This document shows positions 54,467 through 63,827 of a stretch of DNA of 64,000 bases, one piece after another. Position 1 is the stretch's first letter; every line of letters starts with the position of its first letter. The notes beneath the pieces were generated by a model that did not search any database, was not told where the DNA came from, and saw only the letters and a program-made list of their open reading frames with translations. Where the stretch lies: the NCBI RefSeq assembly GCF_900102795.1, contig NZ_FMWG01000002.1:310001-374000 (forward strand). The letters are read 5' to 3'. This stretch comes from Epibacterium ulvae (GTDB lineage: Bacteria; Pseudomonadota; Alphaproteobacteria; Rhodobacterales; Rhodobacteraceae). The position numbers and the translations under genes are program-made.

Positions 54467-55818
54467 CAATGGCAAACAGTGCATCCCAAGACCACAGGAC
54501 AACGGAAATCACGCATCTTCGCGTTCTAAAAATCGCGGTGCCTGTGGTTCTGTCAAATGCAACTGTGCCACTCTTGGGGGTTGTTGACACTGCTGTTGTG
54601 GGCCAATTGGGGGCGGCTGCCCCCGTTGGCGCGGTGGCGGTTGGGGCTGTGATCCTGACCTCACTTTTTTGGGTGTTTGGTTTTTTGCGTATGGGCACAG
54701 TTGGCCTTGTGTCGCAGGCGATCGGGCGTTCAGAAGACGCTGAGGTCACGGCATTGTTGACCCGCTGTCTTTTGATCGGTGGCTTTGCTGGCTGTGTGTT
54801 GATTGCGTTGCAGGTTCCGTTGTTTTGGGCGGCCCTTGCGCTGGCGCAGCCTTCACCAGCTGTGCACACTCTTGCCAACGATTATCTGAGCATTCGCATT
54901 TGGTCGGCTCCGGCAGTTATTGCGCTTTATGGTATTTCGGGCTGGTTGATTGCACAGGAACGAACACGCGCTTTCTTTGTGATCCAACTGGTGACCAACG
55001 GGACCAATATTCTACTGGATTTCTGGTTTGTGCTTGGGCTTGGATTGGGCGTCAACGGTGTTGCCTTTGCGACGCTTATTGCCGAGTGGGGCGGCTTTGC
55101 GCTTGGGTTGTGGTTTTGCAGAGGCGCTTTTTACAGCTCAGCCTGGCGCAATTGGGCACAGGTCTTAAAAACCTCTGCATTGCGTAATATGGCGATTGTT
55201 AACACGGACATTCTTATCCGATCATTACTGCTGCAGCTGGTTTTTGTGTCATTTACGTTCTTGGCTGCACGACAGGATGATGTGACTTTGGCAGCCAATC
55301 AGATTTTGGTGCAGTTGATGTTTATTACGGCTTACGGAATGGACGGGTTTGCCTTTGCTGCAGAAACATTGGTGGGGCAAGCTGTAGGCGCGCGTGCGCG
55401 GGCTGCATTGCGACGTGCGGCCATAATAACCAGCATCTGGGGGGCTGTGGTTGTGCTGAGCATTGCCGTGGTTTTTGCGCTGTTTGGACCACTTTTGATT
55501 GATGCGATGACAACTGCTGTTCAGGTGCGTGAGATGGCGCGTGTCTTTCTGCCCTATATTGTGTTGGCGCCCTTGCTTGGTGGAGCCAGCTGGATGCTTG
55601 ATGGGATTTTTATCGGAGCCACTGCAACGCGTGATATGCGGAATATGATGGGTGTCAGCGTTGTTATCTATGGTGCTTCGGCGGCGCTGTTGATACCGGT
55701 CTTTGGCAATCATGGACTATGGGCCGCATTGCTGATCTCATTTGTGGCCCGTGGGGTGACCCTGAGTATGAAATATCCGCAACTTGAACGACAGGCCGAT
55801 AAGCTGGAAGGGGTATAA
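54463..55818 (+). CDS. MATE-family multidrug/metabolite exporter
   Basis: A 451-residue inner-membrane antiporter with about 12 hydrophobic segments. The N-terminal half begins LRVLKIAVPVVLSNATVPLL and contains GVVDTAVVGQLGAAAPVGAV, typical of DinF-like MATE proteins. The second half begins about SALRNMAIVNTDILIRSLLL. MATE proteins use Na or proton gradients to export organic compounds. Coupling to two thioesterases suggests it exports a free acid or other product released by them; this is inference from gene order. Confidence 0.9.
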   Translation: MTMANSASQDHRTTEITHLRVLKIAVPVVLSNATVPLLGVVDTAVVGQLGAAAPVGAVAVGAVILTSLFWVFGFLRMGTVGLVSQAIGRSEDAEVTALLTRCLLIGGFAGCVLIALQVPLFWAALALAQPSPAVHTLANDYLSIRIWSAPAVIALYGISGWLIAQERTRAFFVIQLVTNGTNILLDFWFVLGLGLGVNGVAFATLIAEWGGFALGLWFCRGAFYSSAWRNWAQVLKTSALRNMAIVNTDILIRSLLLQLVFVSFTFLAARQDDVTLAANQILVQLMFITAYGMDGFAFAAETLVGQAVGARARAALRRAAIITSIWGAVVVLSIAVVFALFGPLLIDAMTTAVQVREMARVFLPYIVLAPLLGGASWMLDGIFIGATATRDMRNMMGVSVVIYGASAALLIPVFGNHGLWAALLISFVARGVTLSMKYPQLERQADKLEGV

Positions 55819-55915
55819 GGAGATCGGGGCGATACCTTGAGAATTTGGCGACACCGTCAGAATTTGAAGAGAGTGTTGGCAAGAGGTTTTGCGCTGCGCG
55901 TTGCGCATCGCCGGG

Positions 55916-56000
55916 AGGCAGGCCGCACCTATGGCGCGGCCTGCCTGGCCCAAGGGGCAAGGGTGTTTTCTAAAACACCTGTGACGCGCGGGAGCCCCCC
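55916..56000 (-). repeat. Structured intergenic element, copy 3
   Basis: Read leftward, the order is GGGGGGCTCCCGC (56000-55988), a middle perfect 8-bp hairpin (55979-55972 with 55969-55962, two-base loop), TTGGGCC (55953-55947), and a distal perfect 11-bp hairpin (55946-55936 with 55926-55916). It begins 16 bases after the arsC stop and lies between the convergent arsC and MATE genes. Its layout matches the copies at 6796 and 30035, although the stem sequences differ. Confidence 0.7.
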
Positions 56001-56015
56001 TTTTTCGCCTTTGAA

Positions 56016-56357
56016 TTATAATAAGGCTTTCAGGGCGTCGGTCGGGCGCCCAATTATGGCCTGCGTGTCAGTTATTGCAATCGGGCGCTCAATCAGGGCA
56101 GGATTTTGCGCCATGGCGTTCAGCAAAATCTCCTCAGAATCCTGAGGAGACAAACCGAGATCCTTAAACAGAGCGTCTTTGTGACGTATCATATCCGCCA
56201 CTGGTCGCTGGAGTTTATCGAGCACGTCGCGCAGTTCATCTGCAGAAGGAGCATCTTCTTTGTAAAGCCGAAGGCTAACCTTTACGCCTTCTGCTTCGAA
56301 CAGTGCCAGCCCGGCTCTTGATTTAGAACAACGTGGATTGTGCCAATAGGTGATCAT
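56016..56357 (-). CDS. arsC: ArsC-family reductase
   Basis: A 113-residue thioredoxin-fold protein of the ArsC/Spx family. The catalytic Cys is in [19 protein letters not shown]. The Arg residues expected to bind the oxyanion are in LIERPIAIT and [10 protein letters not shown]. It would reduce arsenate with glutathione and glutaredoxin, although some members act otherwise. The ATG at 56357 overlaps the pyrD stop (ATGA); an upstream GTG is an alternative. No arsenite exporter or ArsR is nearby, so it may not be part of a resistance locus. Confidence 0.85.
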   Translation of the reverse strand: MITYWHNPRCSKSRAGLALFEAEGVKVSLRLYKEDAPSADELRDVLDKLQRPVADMIRHKDALFKDLGLSPQDSEEILLNAMAQNPALIERPIAITDTQAIIGRPTDALKALL

Positions 56358-57412
56358 AACCACTCCCCGCGTTTGTGTCCTACAGCTGCGGCGACAGTTT
56401 CAAACCCGTCTCGTTTCAGTCGCTGCTCCAGTCCTGTGACGATCTCTTGCACCAGTGAGAGCCCACCATAAACAAGGGCGGTGTAAAGCTGCAGTGCGCT
56501 CGCACCAGCGGCGATCTTGGCATAGGCTTGATCGGCTGAGCCGACACCTCCAACACCGATCAACGGCAGGGCACCATCCAGTCGTTGAGACAGCCCCGCA
56601 AGGACGTGCGTGGATTTTTCAAACAAAGGTGCTCCAGATAGCCCACCCTTTTCCTCTCGATGCGCGCTGCTCAACCCTGTGCGGTCCAATGTTGTATTGG
56701 TGGTAATGATGCCATCAATGCCTGTTTCCAAGGCCACGGCGGCTATGTCATCTAGTTCCGCTTCATTCAGATCAGGTGCAATTTTCAGAAAGACTGGAAG
56801 TGGGCGAGAAAGGTCGCTTCGTGTTTCCAAAACACCCTTTAGCAAAGCCGAAAGCGCGGCTTTTCCCTGAAGATCCCGCAGTTTCTCTGTGTTTGGCGAC
56901 GACACATTTACGGTTGCGAAATCGATGCTCTCTCCGCACTGTTTTAGGACTGTTGCAAAGTCACGTGCCTTGTCTGTGCTGTCTTTGTTGGCGCCTAAGT
57001 TCAGGCCGACGACCCCGCTGCTGGACCGTTTGTTCAGTCGCGCGGCGATGACCTCCATCCCGTCATTGTTAAAGCCAAATCGGTTGATTGCTGCGCGGTC
57101 TTCGCTCAATCGAAAAAGGCGGGGTTTTGGGTTGCCGGGTTGCGGGCGCGGGGTTGCTGCGCCGACTTCGATAAATCCAAAACCCGCCTTTGACAGCGGA
57201 GAGAGCGCTTGGGCATTTTTATCAAAGCCTGCCGCCAGACCAACAGGATTGGGCAGATCCAATCCGGCCAAATTGGTTCTAAGTCGCGGTGAGGTAGTAG
57301 GCCCAGGCGCTGGTGTCAGCCCCAGCTGCAGCGCTTTGATGGACAGCCCATGTGCGGCTTCTGGATCCAGTTTGTGCAAGGCCTTTAGGCCGAGGTTTTC
57401 CAAAACATTCAT
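56354..57412 (-). CDS. pyrD: Dihydroorotate dehydrogenase (quinone), class 2
   Basis: Oxidises dihydroorotate to orotate in pyrimidine synthesis, passing electrons to quinone at the membrane. The 352-residue flavoprotein has an N-terminal amphipathic region ([20 protein letters not shown]) typical of class 2, then [37 protein letters not shown], and the catalytic-Ser loop [16 protein letters not shown]. Phosphate-binding Gly loops are in [15 protein letters not shown]. It lies between a DUF952 gene and arsC on one strand, 18 bases after the former. Confidence 0.95.
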   Translation of the reverse strand: MNVLENLGLKALHKLDPEAAHGLSIKALQLGLTPAPGPTTSPRLRTNLAGLDLPNPVGLAAGFDKNAQALSPLSKAGFGFIEVGAATPRPQPGNPKPRLFRLSEDRAAINRFGFNNDGMEVIAARLNKRSSSGVVGLNLGANKDSTDKARDFATVLKQCGESIDFATVNVSSPNTEKLRDLQGKAALSALLKGVLETRSDLSRPLPVFLKIAPDLNEAELDDIAAVALETGIDGIITTNTTLDRTGLSSAHREEKGGLSGAPLFEKSTHVLAGLSQRLDGALPLIGVGGVGSADQAYAKIAAGASALQLYTALVYGGLSLVQEIVTGLEQRLKRDGFETVAAAVGHKRGEWL

Positions 57413-57430
57413 GTCTAGACGTCTTTGCTG

Positions 57431-57769
57431 TTAGGCCATTTCCAAGGGGAATTGATGGGTTCCCTTTACCAGTGGCAGCGGTTTGGCCCAAAGGATGTCG
57501 GATAGATGCAACATTCGATAAAGATGCGGAAAGTCAGCGCCGCCACGTGAGACTTCCCATTTCAAGTCCTCGCCTAAGGTGTCCACGTCGACAGCCAACA
57601 ACCACAGTCCTTCCGCCATTGCAAAGTGCTTTGCTGCGGTTTCTGGGGCTTGGTTTGCGGTTGAAAAGTGAATGTAACCATCTGCTAGGTCAATTGGCGC
57701 GCCTTTTGTTTGGCCTGCAGCCTGAAGCGCGTCCCATTCGTCGGTACGGAAAATTTTGTAGATCAGCAT
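57431..57769 (-). CDS. DUF952 domain protein
   Basis: A 112-residue cytosolic protein of the DUF952 family. Key segments are LIYKIFRTDEWDALQAAGQT, the family hallmark DLADGYIHFSTANQAPETAA with a conserved His, and WEVSRGGADFPHLYRML. The fold is thought to be related to ADP-ribosyl-handling enzymes, but no activity is established. The frame is open to 57820; MLIYKIFRT at 57769 is the usual start. It sits 18 bases before pyrD and is probably co-transcribed. Confidence 0.85.
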   Translation of the reverse strand: MLIYKIFRTDEWDALQAAGQTKGAPIDLADGYIHFSTANQAPETAAKHFAMAEGLWLLAVDVDTLGEDLKWEVSRGGADFPHLYRMLHLSDILWAKPLPLVKGTHQFPLEMA

Positions 57770-57922
57770 GGCATGGGTGATGCGCCGGATTGGCTGACCG
57801 GTCAAGGAAAGACTGACCACATATGATGCAATTTCAGGCGAAAATAATAAGTAATTTGGCGCGCGAGGTTCAATTTGTCATTTTCTTGTTACCCTGAACT
57901 AGATAGGTGCGGCATAGAGCTT

Positions 57923-57951
57923 TTGACACATAGCGATATTCATGCGCCTAT
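57923..57951 (+). promoter_or_regulatory. Possible promoter of the 5'-nucleotidase gene
   Basis: An exact TTGACA (57923-57928) is followed after 17 bases by GCCTAT. The -10 element is weak, so this is a tentative call. Confidence 0.3.
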
Positions 57952-57979
57952 GGGTCCAATTAAATGACAGGAGAGTAAC

Positions 57980-59560
57980 ATGTTTACACGTCTTCTTAGT
58001 GGCGCTGCTGCGGTGGCACTGACCGCAGGTATGGCTTCGGCAGAGTATAAGCTGACCATTTTACACACCAATGACATTCACAGCCGTGTCGAATCTATTA
58101 ACAAATATGATTCAACCTGTGGCGCAGAAGATGAGGCTGCTGGAGAGTGTTTTGGTGGTGTTGCACGCATCAAAACTATCGTGGCTGAGAAACGCGCTGA
58201 ATTGGCGGATCAGAATGTATTGGTGCTGGACGCAGGGGATCCGTTTCAAGGCTCTTTATTCTACACCACCTACAAGGGCGCAGCCGAAGCTGAATTTATG
58301 GAAGCGATCGGCTATGATGTTATGGCCGTCGGCAATCATGAATTTGATGATGGTCCCGCAGCACTGGAGAAATTTGTAGACGCAGTGTCTTTCCCTGTGA
58401 TCTCTGGCAATCTGGATCTGTCAGCTGAACCTTTGCTGAAAGGCAAAGTTGGCAATCATGTTGTTCTAGAGGTTGGCGGTGAAAAGATTGGTATTATTTC
58501 TGCCCTTGCGACAGATACAGTTGATACGTCTTCACCCGGTGACAATGTTGTTTTTCAGGACGAAATCGAAAGCCTAAAGGCAGATGTTGCGGCGCTTGAA
58601 GCCGAAGGTGTCAATAAAATCATTGCATTGACACATGTTGGCCTGCCAAAAGATCTGGATATTGCTGCGCAGGTTCCTGGGATTGATGTTGTTGTTGGCG
58701 GGCACTCACACACGCTTTTGTCGAACACCTCTGATCGTGCTTCTGGTCCATACCCGACTATGGTTGGCGATGTGCCGGTTGTTCAAGCCTATGCCTATTC
58801 CAAATATCTTGGTGAGTTGGAGCTGACATTTGATGCCGCAGGTAAAGTGACTGCAGCAAATGGTGAGCCAATTTTGTTGGATGCTTCTATCACGCCGGAT
58901 GCAGATGTTGCGGCACGCGTTGCGGAAATGGGCGCACCAATCGAAGAGATGAAGCAGCGGATCGTTGCGGAAACAGCTGAAGTTGTGGAAGGTTCCCGCG
59001 ATATTTGTCGTGCCGAAGAGTGCGCGATGGGCAATCTTGTTGCGGATGCGATGCTGGATCGTGTCAAAGATCAAGGCATCACGATTGCGATCCAGAACGG
59101 TGGTGGATTGCGTGCCTCTATCGATGCGGGCGAAGTAACCATGGGCGAAGTCCTGACCGTTTTGCCTTTCCAAAACACGCTTTCAACTTTCTTCGTCTCT
59201 GGCCAAACTGTGGTTGATGCGTTGGAAAATGGTGTGAGCCAAGTCGAAGAAGGCAAAGGCCGGTTTCCTCAGGTTGCGGGGTTGAAGTATACCTTTGACA
59301 TGTCAGTGGCGCCAAACGAAGGCCGTGTGTCTGATGTATTAGTGCACGACGGTGGCGAATGGATTGCAATTGATCCAGCCAAGACTTATGGCTTGGCGTC
59401 CAATAACTACGTGCGTGGCGGTGGCGACGGATACAAGATGTTCCGTGACGCTGAAAATGCTTATGATTTTGGCCCCGATCTTGCTGATGTCACCGCAGAG
59501 TTTTTGGCGAAAAATGGTGCATATAAGCCTTATACCGATGGCCGTATCACACGCAAATAA
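57980..59560 (+). CDS. Periplasmic 5'-nucleotidase / 2',3'-cyclic phosphodiesterase
   Basis: A 526-residue exported metallophosphatase. A signal peptide (MFTRLLSGAAAVALTAGMAS) is followed by the metal-binding domain: LTILHTNDIHSR, LDAGDPFQGSLF, AVGNHEFDDG, ALTHVGLPKD and VVGGHSHTLL. The C-terminal 5'-nucleotidase domain has QNGGGLRASIDAGEVTMGEV and SNNYVRGGGDGYKMF for base stacking. It frees nucleosides and phosphate from nucleotides outside the cytosol, feeding the salvage genes. An AGGAGAG site precedes the ATG. Confidence 0.92.
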   Translation: MFTRLLSGAAAVALTAGMASAEYKLTILHTNDIHSRVESINKYDSTCGAEDEAAGECFGGVARIKTIVAEKRAELADQNVLVLDAGDPFQGSLFYTTYKGAAEAEFMEAIGYDVMAVGNHEFDDGPAALEKFVDAVSFPVISGNLDLSAEPLLKGKVGNHVVLEVGGEKIGIISALATDTVDTSSPGDNVVFQDEIESLKADVAALEAEGVNKIIALTHVGLPKDLDIAAQVPGIDVVVGGHSHTLLSNTSDRASGPYPTMVGDVPVVQAYAYSKYLGELELTFDAAGKVTAANGEPILLDASITPDADVAARVAEMGAPIEEMKQRIVAETAEVVEGSRDICRAEECAMGNLVADAMLDRVKDQGITIAIQNGGGLRASIDAGEVTMGEVLTVLPFQNTLSTFFVSGQTVVDALENGVSQVEEGKGRFPQVAGLKYTFDMSVAPNEGRVSDVLVHDGGEWIAIDPAKTYGLASNNYVRGGGDGYKMFRDAENAYDFGPDLADVTAEFLAKNGAYKPYTDGRITRK

Positions 59561-59581
59561 GCTGTATTAAAGCTGAATTCT

Positions 59582-59614
59582 AACCGCCGTATCCCAGCGA
59601 TGCGGCGGTTTTCT
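59582..59614 (+). terminator. Terminator after the 5'-nucleotidase gene
   Basis: The stem AACCGCCG (59582-59589) / CGGCGGTT (59603-59610) is followed by TTCT. It lies about 20 bases after the stop. Confidence 0.75.
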
Positions 59615-59654
59615 ATTGCTGGTATTTCCAGTTTTCGCCCTTCATAATACTGGT

Positions 59655-59963
59655 ATGGATCACCCGCTTATCGACCTTATCAATCAACGTATCGCCGCCG
59701 CGGAAGCTGACGGTGCATTTGATAACTTGGAAGGTGCAGGGCGTCCGTTACCCGACTGTGATGATCCTGAAAATGCGTTGCTCAACCGTTTGGTACAGGA
59801 AAGCGGTGGCGTCCCTGAATTTGTGACACTGTCTCGTGAATTGTCCCGTCTGCGTGTAGAGCTGCAGGAAACCGGTGATCGCACGCGCCGCCGTGAGATT
59901 ATGAAAGACATGTCGATGACAGAGGCACGCATCGATTTGGCCCGTAAAGCCTATTTGCGGTAG
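59655..59963 (+). CDS. DUF1992 (DnaJ-homologue-like) protein
   Basis: A 102-residue protein with the DUF1992 block: MDHPLIDLINQRIAAAEADG, then AFDNLEGAGRPLPDCDDPEN, and a charged helical tail (SRLRVELQETGDRTRRREIM). It is known as a DnaJ-homologue subfamily C member 28-like domain without an actual J domain; its function is unknown. The reading frame is open from 59616, but the ATG at 59655 gives the family N-terminus. It converges on the FAD oxidoreductase gene with a 38-base gap. Confidence 0.82.
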   Translation: MDHPLIDLINQRIAAAEADGAFDNLEGAGRPLPDCDDPENALLNRLVQESGGVPEFVTLSRELSRLRVELQETGDRTRRREIMKDMSMTEARIDLARKAYLR

Positions 59964-60001
59964 GGGGCTTTCCAGTCTGCAAGTATGATCAGATCTTTAG
60001 C

Positions 60002-61123
60002 TTATCTGACGGATTTTAACTCGCGAAACTGATCCATAAAAGACTGATCAATATAATCTTTCCAACGCCACATCAAAGCTCCGCTCATTGGTATATTAAA
60101 TTTCTCAGCTAACGCAATTTTACCACCAAGCGATATGAGCTTTAAGTAATCACTTTGAGGGTTATATGGATTCATGGAACTATTAGATGTAAATGATCTT
60201 AAGTTACTATAAAGAACTTTTGATTGGCGAACCGCATATACGCCAGCTTTGGGCCGTGGTGCGTAGGCGAGGTGGGCACAGTCCCCAGTTGCAAAAATAT
60301 TTGGTTGTGAACTCTGCAAGTTTTCATTCACCACCACGTAGCCATTATGAAGCTTCAATCCGGTCTGTTGTAGCCAGTCATAGGCCCGTGCACCTGCAGC
60401 CCCTGTGGTGAAATCTGATAGGATCTCGCGCCCGTTCTCTAAGATGATTCGATCTGACAGGATCTGTTTAATTTCAACATCTTCCAAAACTGTAACGCCA
60501 AGGGCAGTGAGCTGGTTGCGCAATTTTTGCGCGGCTGATGCGCCGATTGCTGTCAGCGCCTGCGCATTGTCAATCAAGGTGGCGCGCGCCAGTCTATTAT
60601 GATGTCGCAGATCATAGGCCATCGCCATGATCAGCTCAGCGCCAGCGATGCCGCCGCCGATCACAGCCACATGAGCAGGCGTTGTTTCACTGCGAAACAT
60701 TTCCCATTCTGCCGCAAAAGGGCCCAAAGGTTTGGCAGGCACCGCGTGGTGGCCAAATCCAGCCATCTGGGGCATATCTGAGGTGATCCCAATATCTATC
60801 GCAAGCGCATCATAGGGGATTGGAGCATGACCTTCGACGTCAACAGTTTGGTCTTTAATGTCGATATTACGTGCCGCGCCCAGAATAAGATTCGCGCCAG
60901 AAAACTCTGCGAGATCGACGAGATTGATATCCAGTTCTTCGCGTTTGTAGTGTCCTGCGACAAAGCCGGGTAGCATTCCCGAATAGGGTGCAGTAGGGCC
61001 GGGATTAATGAGCGTCAGCCGTACACCGGGCAGTGGATTTAATCCCCATTCGCGCAGGACCAACGCGTGTGAGTGGCCTCCTCCGATCAACACGATATCC
61101 TGAGTTTTGGAAGGTTGATCCAT
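60002..61123 (-). CDS. FAD-dependent oxidoreductase, lacking the SelD domain often fused to it
   Basis: A 373-residue NDH-2-like flavoprotein. The first Rossmann motif is IVLIGGGHSHALVLREW, the second is VAVIGGGIAGAELIMAMA, and the FAD-binding Asp is in NIFATGDCAHLAY. The N-terminal GGGHSH pattern with PTAPYSGMLPG is characteristic of the domain that in many Rhodobacteraceae precedes selenide-water dikinase (SelD) in one fused protein. Here it stops after WKDYIDQSFMDQFRELKSVR, before any SelD sequence, and no selD follows. The last 60 codons are AT-rich compared with the rest. It is probably an NAD(P)H:quinone-type reductase. Confidence 0.8.
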   Translation of the reverse strand: MDQPSKTQDIVLIGGGHSHALVLREWGLNPLPGVRLTLINPGPTAPYSGMLPGFVAGHYKREELDINLVDLAEFSGANLILGAARNIDIKDQTVDVEGHAPIPYDALAIDIGITSDMPQMAGFGHHAVPAKPLGPFAAEWEMFRSETTPAHVAVIGGGIAGAELIMAMAYDLRHHNRLARATLIDNAQALTAIGASAAQKLRNQLTALGVTVLEDVEIKQILSDRIILENGREILSDFTTGAAGARAYDWLQQTGLKLHNGYVVVNENLQSSQPNIFATGDCAHLAYAPRPKAGVYAVRQSKVLYSNLRSFTSNSSMNPYNPQSDYLKLISLGGKIALAEKFNIPMSGALMWRWKDYIDQSFMDQFRELKSVR

Positions 61124-61153
61124 AGGCGGCCTCTGTTTGTGTTATGTCGTGCG

Positions 61154-61534
61154 TTACGCCTTTTCTTCTGCGGTCGCTTCGGGCGCAATGTTGTGGGTGG
61201 CCCAAAGTTTATCTTTACCTGCGTCAGGAAGGCTCTTGGGGGTTTCATGCCCGTGCATATGCACTTTCGCAATGAAATTTGCCGTGATGGGTGCTGTGAG
61301 GAAGATGAACAATGTGATCATAATTTCATGCACCGAAAGATGACCCTCTAGCCATACAGAGTGCAGAATAGAGGCCAGCAAGACACCCCCAACGCCCAAA
61401 GTTGAGGCTTTGGTCGGTGCATGCAGCCGTGACATGGCATCATTTAATTTGATCAAGCCGTAAGAGCCGACAAGACCAAACACACCGCCAATAATCAAGA
61501 AGGCACTGACTGCGATTTCGAGGATTAAATCCAT
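61154..61534 (-). CDS. mrpG: Mrp-type cation/proton antiporter subunit G
   Basis: A 126-residue membrane protein with three hydrophobic helices. The start LILEIAVSAFLIIGGVFGLV and the segment NDAMSRLHAPTKASTLGVGG are the MnhG/PhaG hallmark. A hydrophilic tail follows from about residue 92. It is the last gene of the mrp operon, 12 bases after mrpF. Confidence 0.93.
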   Translation of the reverse strand: MDLILEIAVSAFLIIGGVFGLVGSYGLIKLNDAMSRLHAPTKASTLGVGGVLLASILHSVWLEGHLSVHEIMITLFIFLTAPITANFIAKVHMHGHETPKSLPDAGKDKLWATHNIAPEATAEEKA

Positions 61535-61546
61535 GAGAGCGCTCCT

Positions 61547-61816
61547 TTATTCGATGATGTTGCCGCGCAGGATAAAGCGGGCATAGGCAACGGTTGAAAC
61601 AAAACCAAGCATGGCAACAATCATAGAAGCCTCGAAATAAACTTCGGTGCCCAATGCGAGGCCGTAAAGGACCATCAGAACGATTGCGTTTATAAACATG
61701 GTATCGAGCGCTAGGATGCGATCTGCGACCTCAGCGGCATAGACCACCTTATACAGGTTCATCATGACGGCCAGAGAGAAGCAGGCAAAGGCAAATGTAA
61801 CAGCAATGGTGATCAT
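61547..61816 (-). CDS. mrpF: Mrp-type cation/proton antiporter subunit F
   Basis: An 89-residue protein with three membrane helices (AVTFAFACFSLAVMMNLYKV first). The MrpF pattern VADRILALDTMFINAIVLMV lies in the middle, with its conserved Asp. Its start overlaps the mrpE stop by 4 bases. It is a required part of the multi-subunit Na+/H+ (or K+/H+) antiporter. Confidence 0.93.
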   Translation of the reverse strand: MITIAVTFAFACFSLAVMMNLYKVVYAAEVADRILALDTMFINAIVLMVLYGLALGTEVYFEASMIVAMLGFVSTVAYARFILRGNIIE

Positions 61817-62310
61817 TCAAAGATCTCCTTTAGGCGGGCCTCATAGCGGGTCTTAATCTCGTCTCGCACTGCATTTGTGTCTTCTGCATCAAGGCAGTGC
61901 ACCAATAGCGCATGGCCTTCAGCGGACACATCAGCAGATACAGTGCCGGGGGTCATGGTAATCGTCCCGGCGAGTACGGTAATGGCCTCTGGCGTACGTA
62001 GATCCAGTGGAATGGTGACCCATCCAGGCTTACGGTCTGCATTCGATTTGAACAAAACGATCAGTGCCACCTGAATATTTGCCACAACGATATCGTAGAA
62101 TACGACAAAGACATATTCGATGATCTTTAAGGGGGCCCGCACTTTGGGTTGTTGGGGCCAATAGGCTCTGGTCACAAATGGAATGAGCCATCCCATCAAA
62201 AATCCAAACACCAATGAGTTCAATGACCAGCCATTTACCAGCAAAAGCCATGTCACCGTCAGCAGAAGTGTCAGGAAAGGATGAGGTAGAAGTTTGCGCA
62301 GAAATGTCAT
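61813..62310 (-). CDS. mrpE: Mrp-type cation/proton antiporter subunit E
   Basis: A 165-residue protein. Hydrophobic helices lie at the N-terminus (FLTLLLTVTWLLLVNGWSLN) and around residue 65 (IIEYVFVVFYDIVVANIQVA). A cytosolic C-terminal domain contains GTITMTPGTVSADVS, the conserved MnhE segment. It overlaps mrpD by 4 bases upstream and mrpF by 4 bases downstream. Confidence 0.93.
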   Translation of the reverse strand: MTFLRKLLPHPFLTLLLTVTWLLLVNGWSLNSLVFGFLMGWLIPFVTRAYWPQQPKVRAPLKIIEYVFVVFYDIVVANIQVALIVLFKSNADRKPGWVTIPLDLRTPEAITVLAGTITMTPGTVSADVSAEGHALLVHCLDAEDTNAVRDEIKTRYEARLKEIFE

Positions 62311-63827
62311 TTCGCAGCACCTCCCAGCACGGTTTCAAGATAAGCCGTAGGCGTGAACAATTGTTCTGCGGTTGCTTGCGCATATGAGCTCATAGGCCCA
62401 GCAAAGAGTGTGAGTGCTACGAGCCCCGCAATCAGTGCGAATGTTGCGACAAAAGGCAATGCAGCGGGCCGGCCTGCCTCGTCTGTGGTGTCAGAAGGTT
62501 TTGTATCAGCATCATAGGCTTTCCAGAAAATCAGAGTGCCAGCACGAGCAAGCCCCAGAATAGTTACGAGAGAGCCGCCAAGGATCACAGCCCATATGGT
62601 CCAGACCATATCGTGATCACGTGCCGCATCCATCACCAAAAGTTTGCCTAAGAAACCTGACAGCGGAGGCATCCCTGCCAGCGCAATGGCAGCGACAAAA
62701 AACATCGCCGAGATCAGCCCGTTTTGTGCCATGGGTGCTTTGGGGGATATTTCGACGCCGCGGCGCTCGATCACCAGATCAGAGATCAGGAACAACAAAG
62801 CTGCGGCCAGCGTGGAATGCACCGTGTAGTATAGTGCTGCTGCTGCAGCTTCTGGCGTGAACAGGGCCACAGCTGTGAGCAGCGTGCCCATTGATGTGAT
62901 TGCACCATAGGCGATGAGGCGGCCAATATCACGCGCACCTAAAACACCCACAGCCCCTGCGCCAAGGGTAAGGAGGGCCGCAGGCAGCAACCAGTCTCCA
63001 CCCAAACCTGCAGCGGCGTCCACCTCTGGACCAAAGACCAGAGTGTAAAACCGCAGGATGGCGTAGGCTCCGACTTTGGTCATGATGGCGAAAAGTGCAG
63101 CAACGGGCGCAGGCGCATAGGCATAAGAGGCGGGCAGCCAGAAATGCAAAGGCAGCAGTGCAGCTTTAATGGCGAACACCAGCAATAGCATGATGGCGCC
63201 GACCCGGATCAACGCGGTATTATCAGGTGATAGTTCCACAACCTTTACCGCAAGGTCTGCCATGTTCAACGTGCCTGTGACGGAGTAAATTGTACCCAAG
63301 GCAAAAAGAAACAGGGTAGATCCCAGAAGGTTATAAACCACGTATTGGACGCCAGCCTGAAAGCGCTTTGTGCCGCCGCCGTGGATCATCAGGCCATATG
63401 AGGCGATCAACAGGACTTCAAAGAAGACAAACAGATTGAAGGCATCGCCGGTTAAAAACGCGCCTTGAATGCCCATCAGCTGGAATTGGAATAAGGCATG
63501 GAAGTTTTTCCCACGCGCGTCCCAGCCCGATCCAATCGCATAAAGGTTTACAATCAGGCCCAGAACGGCTGTCAGCACAATCATCATCGCGGATAGGCGG
63601 TCCAGCACCAGAACGATTCCAAAGGGCGCTTGCCAGTCGCCCAATTCATATACCTGTACAGTGCCATCTGCAGCTTGCCAGCCTAAGGCGAGGGTGAAAA
63701 TCACCATCAACACAGACGCTGCAACAGAGAATACACGGGTCAGGTCCATATGGTGCCGGGTCACCATCGTGATAAAGGGCGCCGCCAGTGCGGGAAGCAC
63801 CACGGGCGCAATCAGCAGGTGGTTCAT
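62307..63827 (-). CDS. mrpD: Mrp-type cation/proton antiporter subunit D
   Basis: A 506-residue membrane subunit homologous to NuoL/M/N of complex I. About 14 hydrophobic helices are present. The proton-channel core shows the conserved Glu in LFVFFEVLLIASYGLMIHGG and the Lys in LLLVFAIKAALLPLHFWLPA, and HSTLAAALLFLISD carries the later conserved region. It overlaps mrpC upstream (ATGA) and mrpE downstream, so subunits are made in fixed order. Confidence 0.95.
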   Translation of the reverse strand: MNHLLIAPVVLPALAAPFITMVTRHHMDLTRVFSVAASVLMVIFTLALGWQAADGTVQVYELGDWQAPFGIVLVLDRLSAMMIVLTAVLGLIVNLYAIGSGWDARGKNFHALFQFQLMGIQGAFLTGDAFNLFVFFEVLLIASYGLMIHGGGTKRFQAGVQYVVYNLLGSTLFLFALGTIYSVTGTLNMADLAVKVVELSPDNTALIRVGAIMLLLVFAIKAALLPLHFWLPASYAYAPAPVAALFAIMTKVGAYAILRFYTLVFGPEVDAAAGLGGDWLLPAALLTLGAGAVGVLGARDIGRLIAYGAITSMGTLLTAVALFTPEAAAAALYYTVHSTLAAALLFLISDLVIERRGVEISPKAPMAQNGLISAMFFVAAIALAGMPPLSGFLGKLLVMDAARDHDMVWTIWAVILGGSLVTILGLARAGTLIFWKAYDADTKPSDTTDEAGRPAALPFVATFALIAGLVALTLFAGPMSSYAQATAEQLFTPTAYLETVLGGAAK

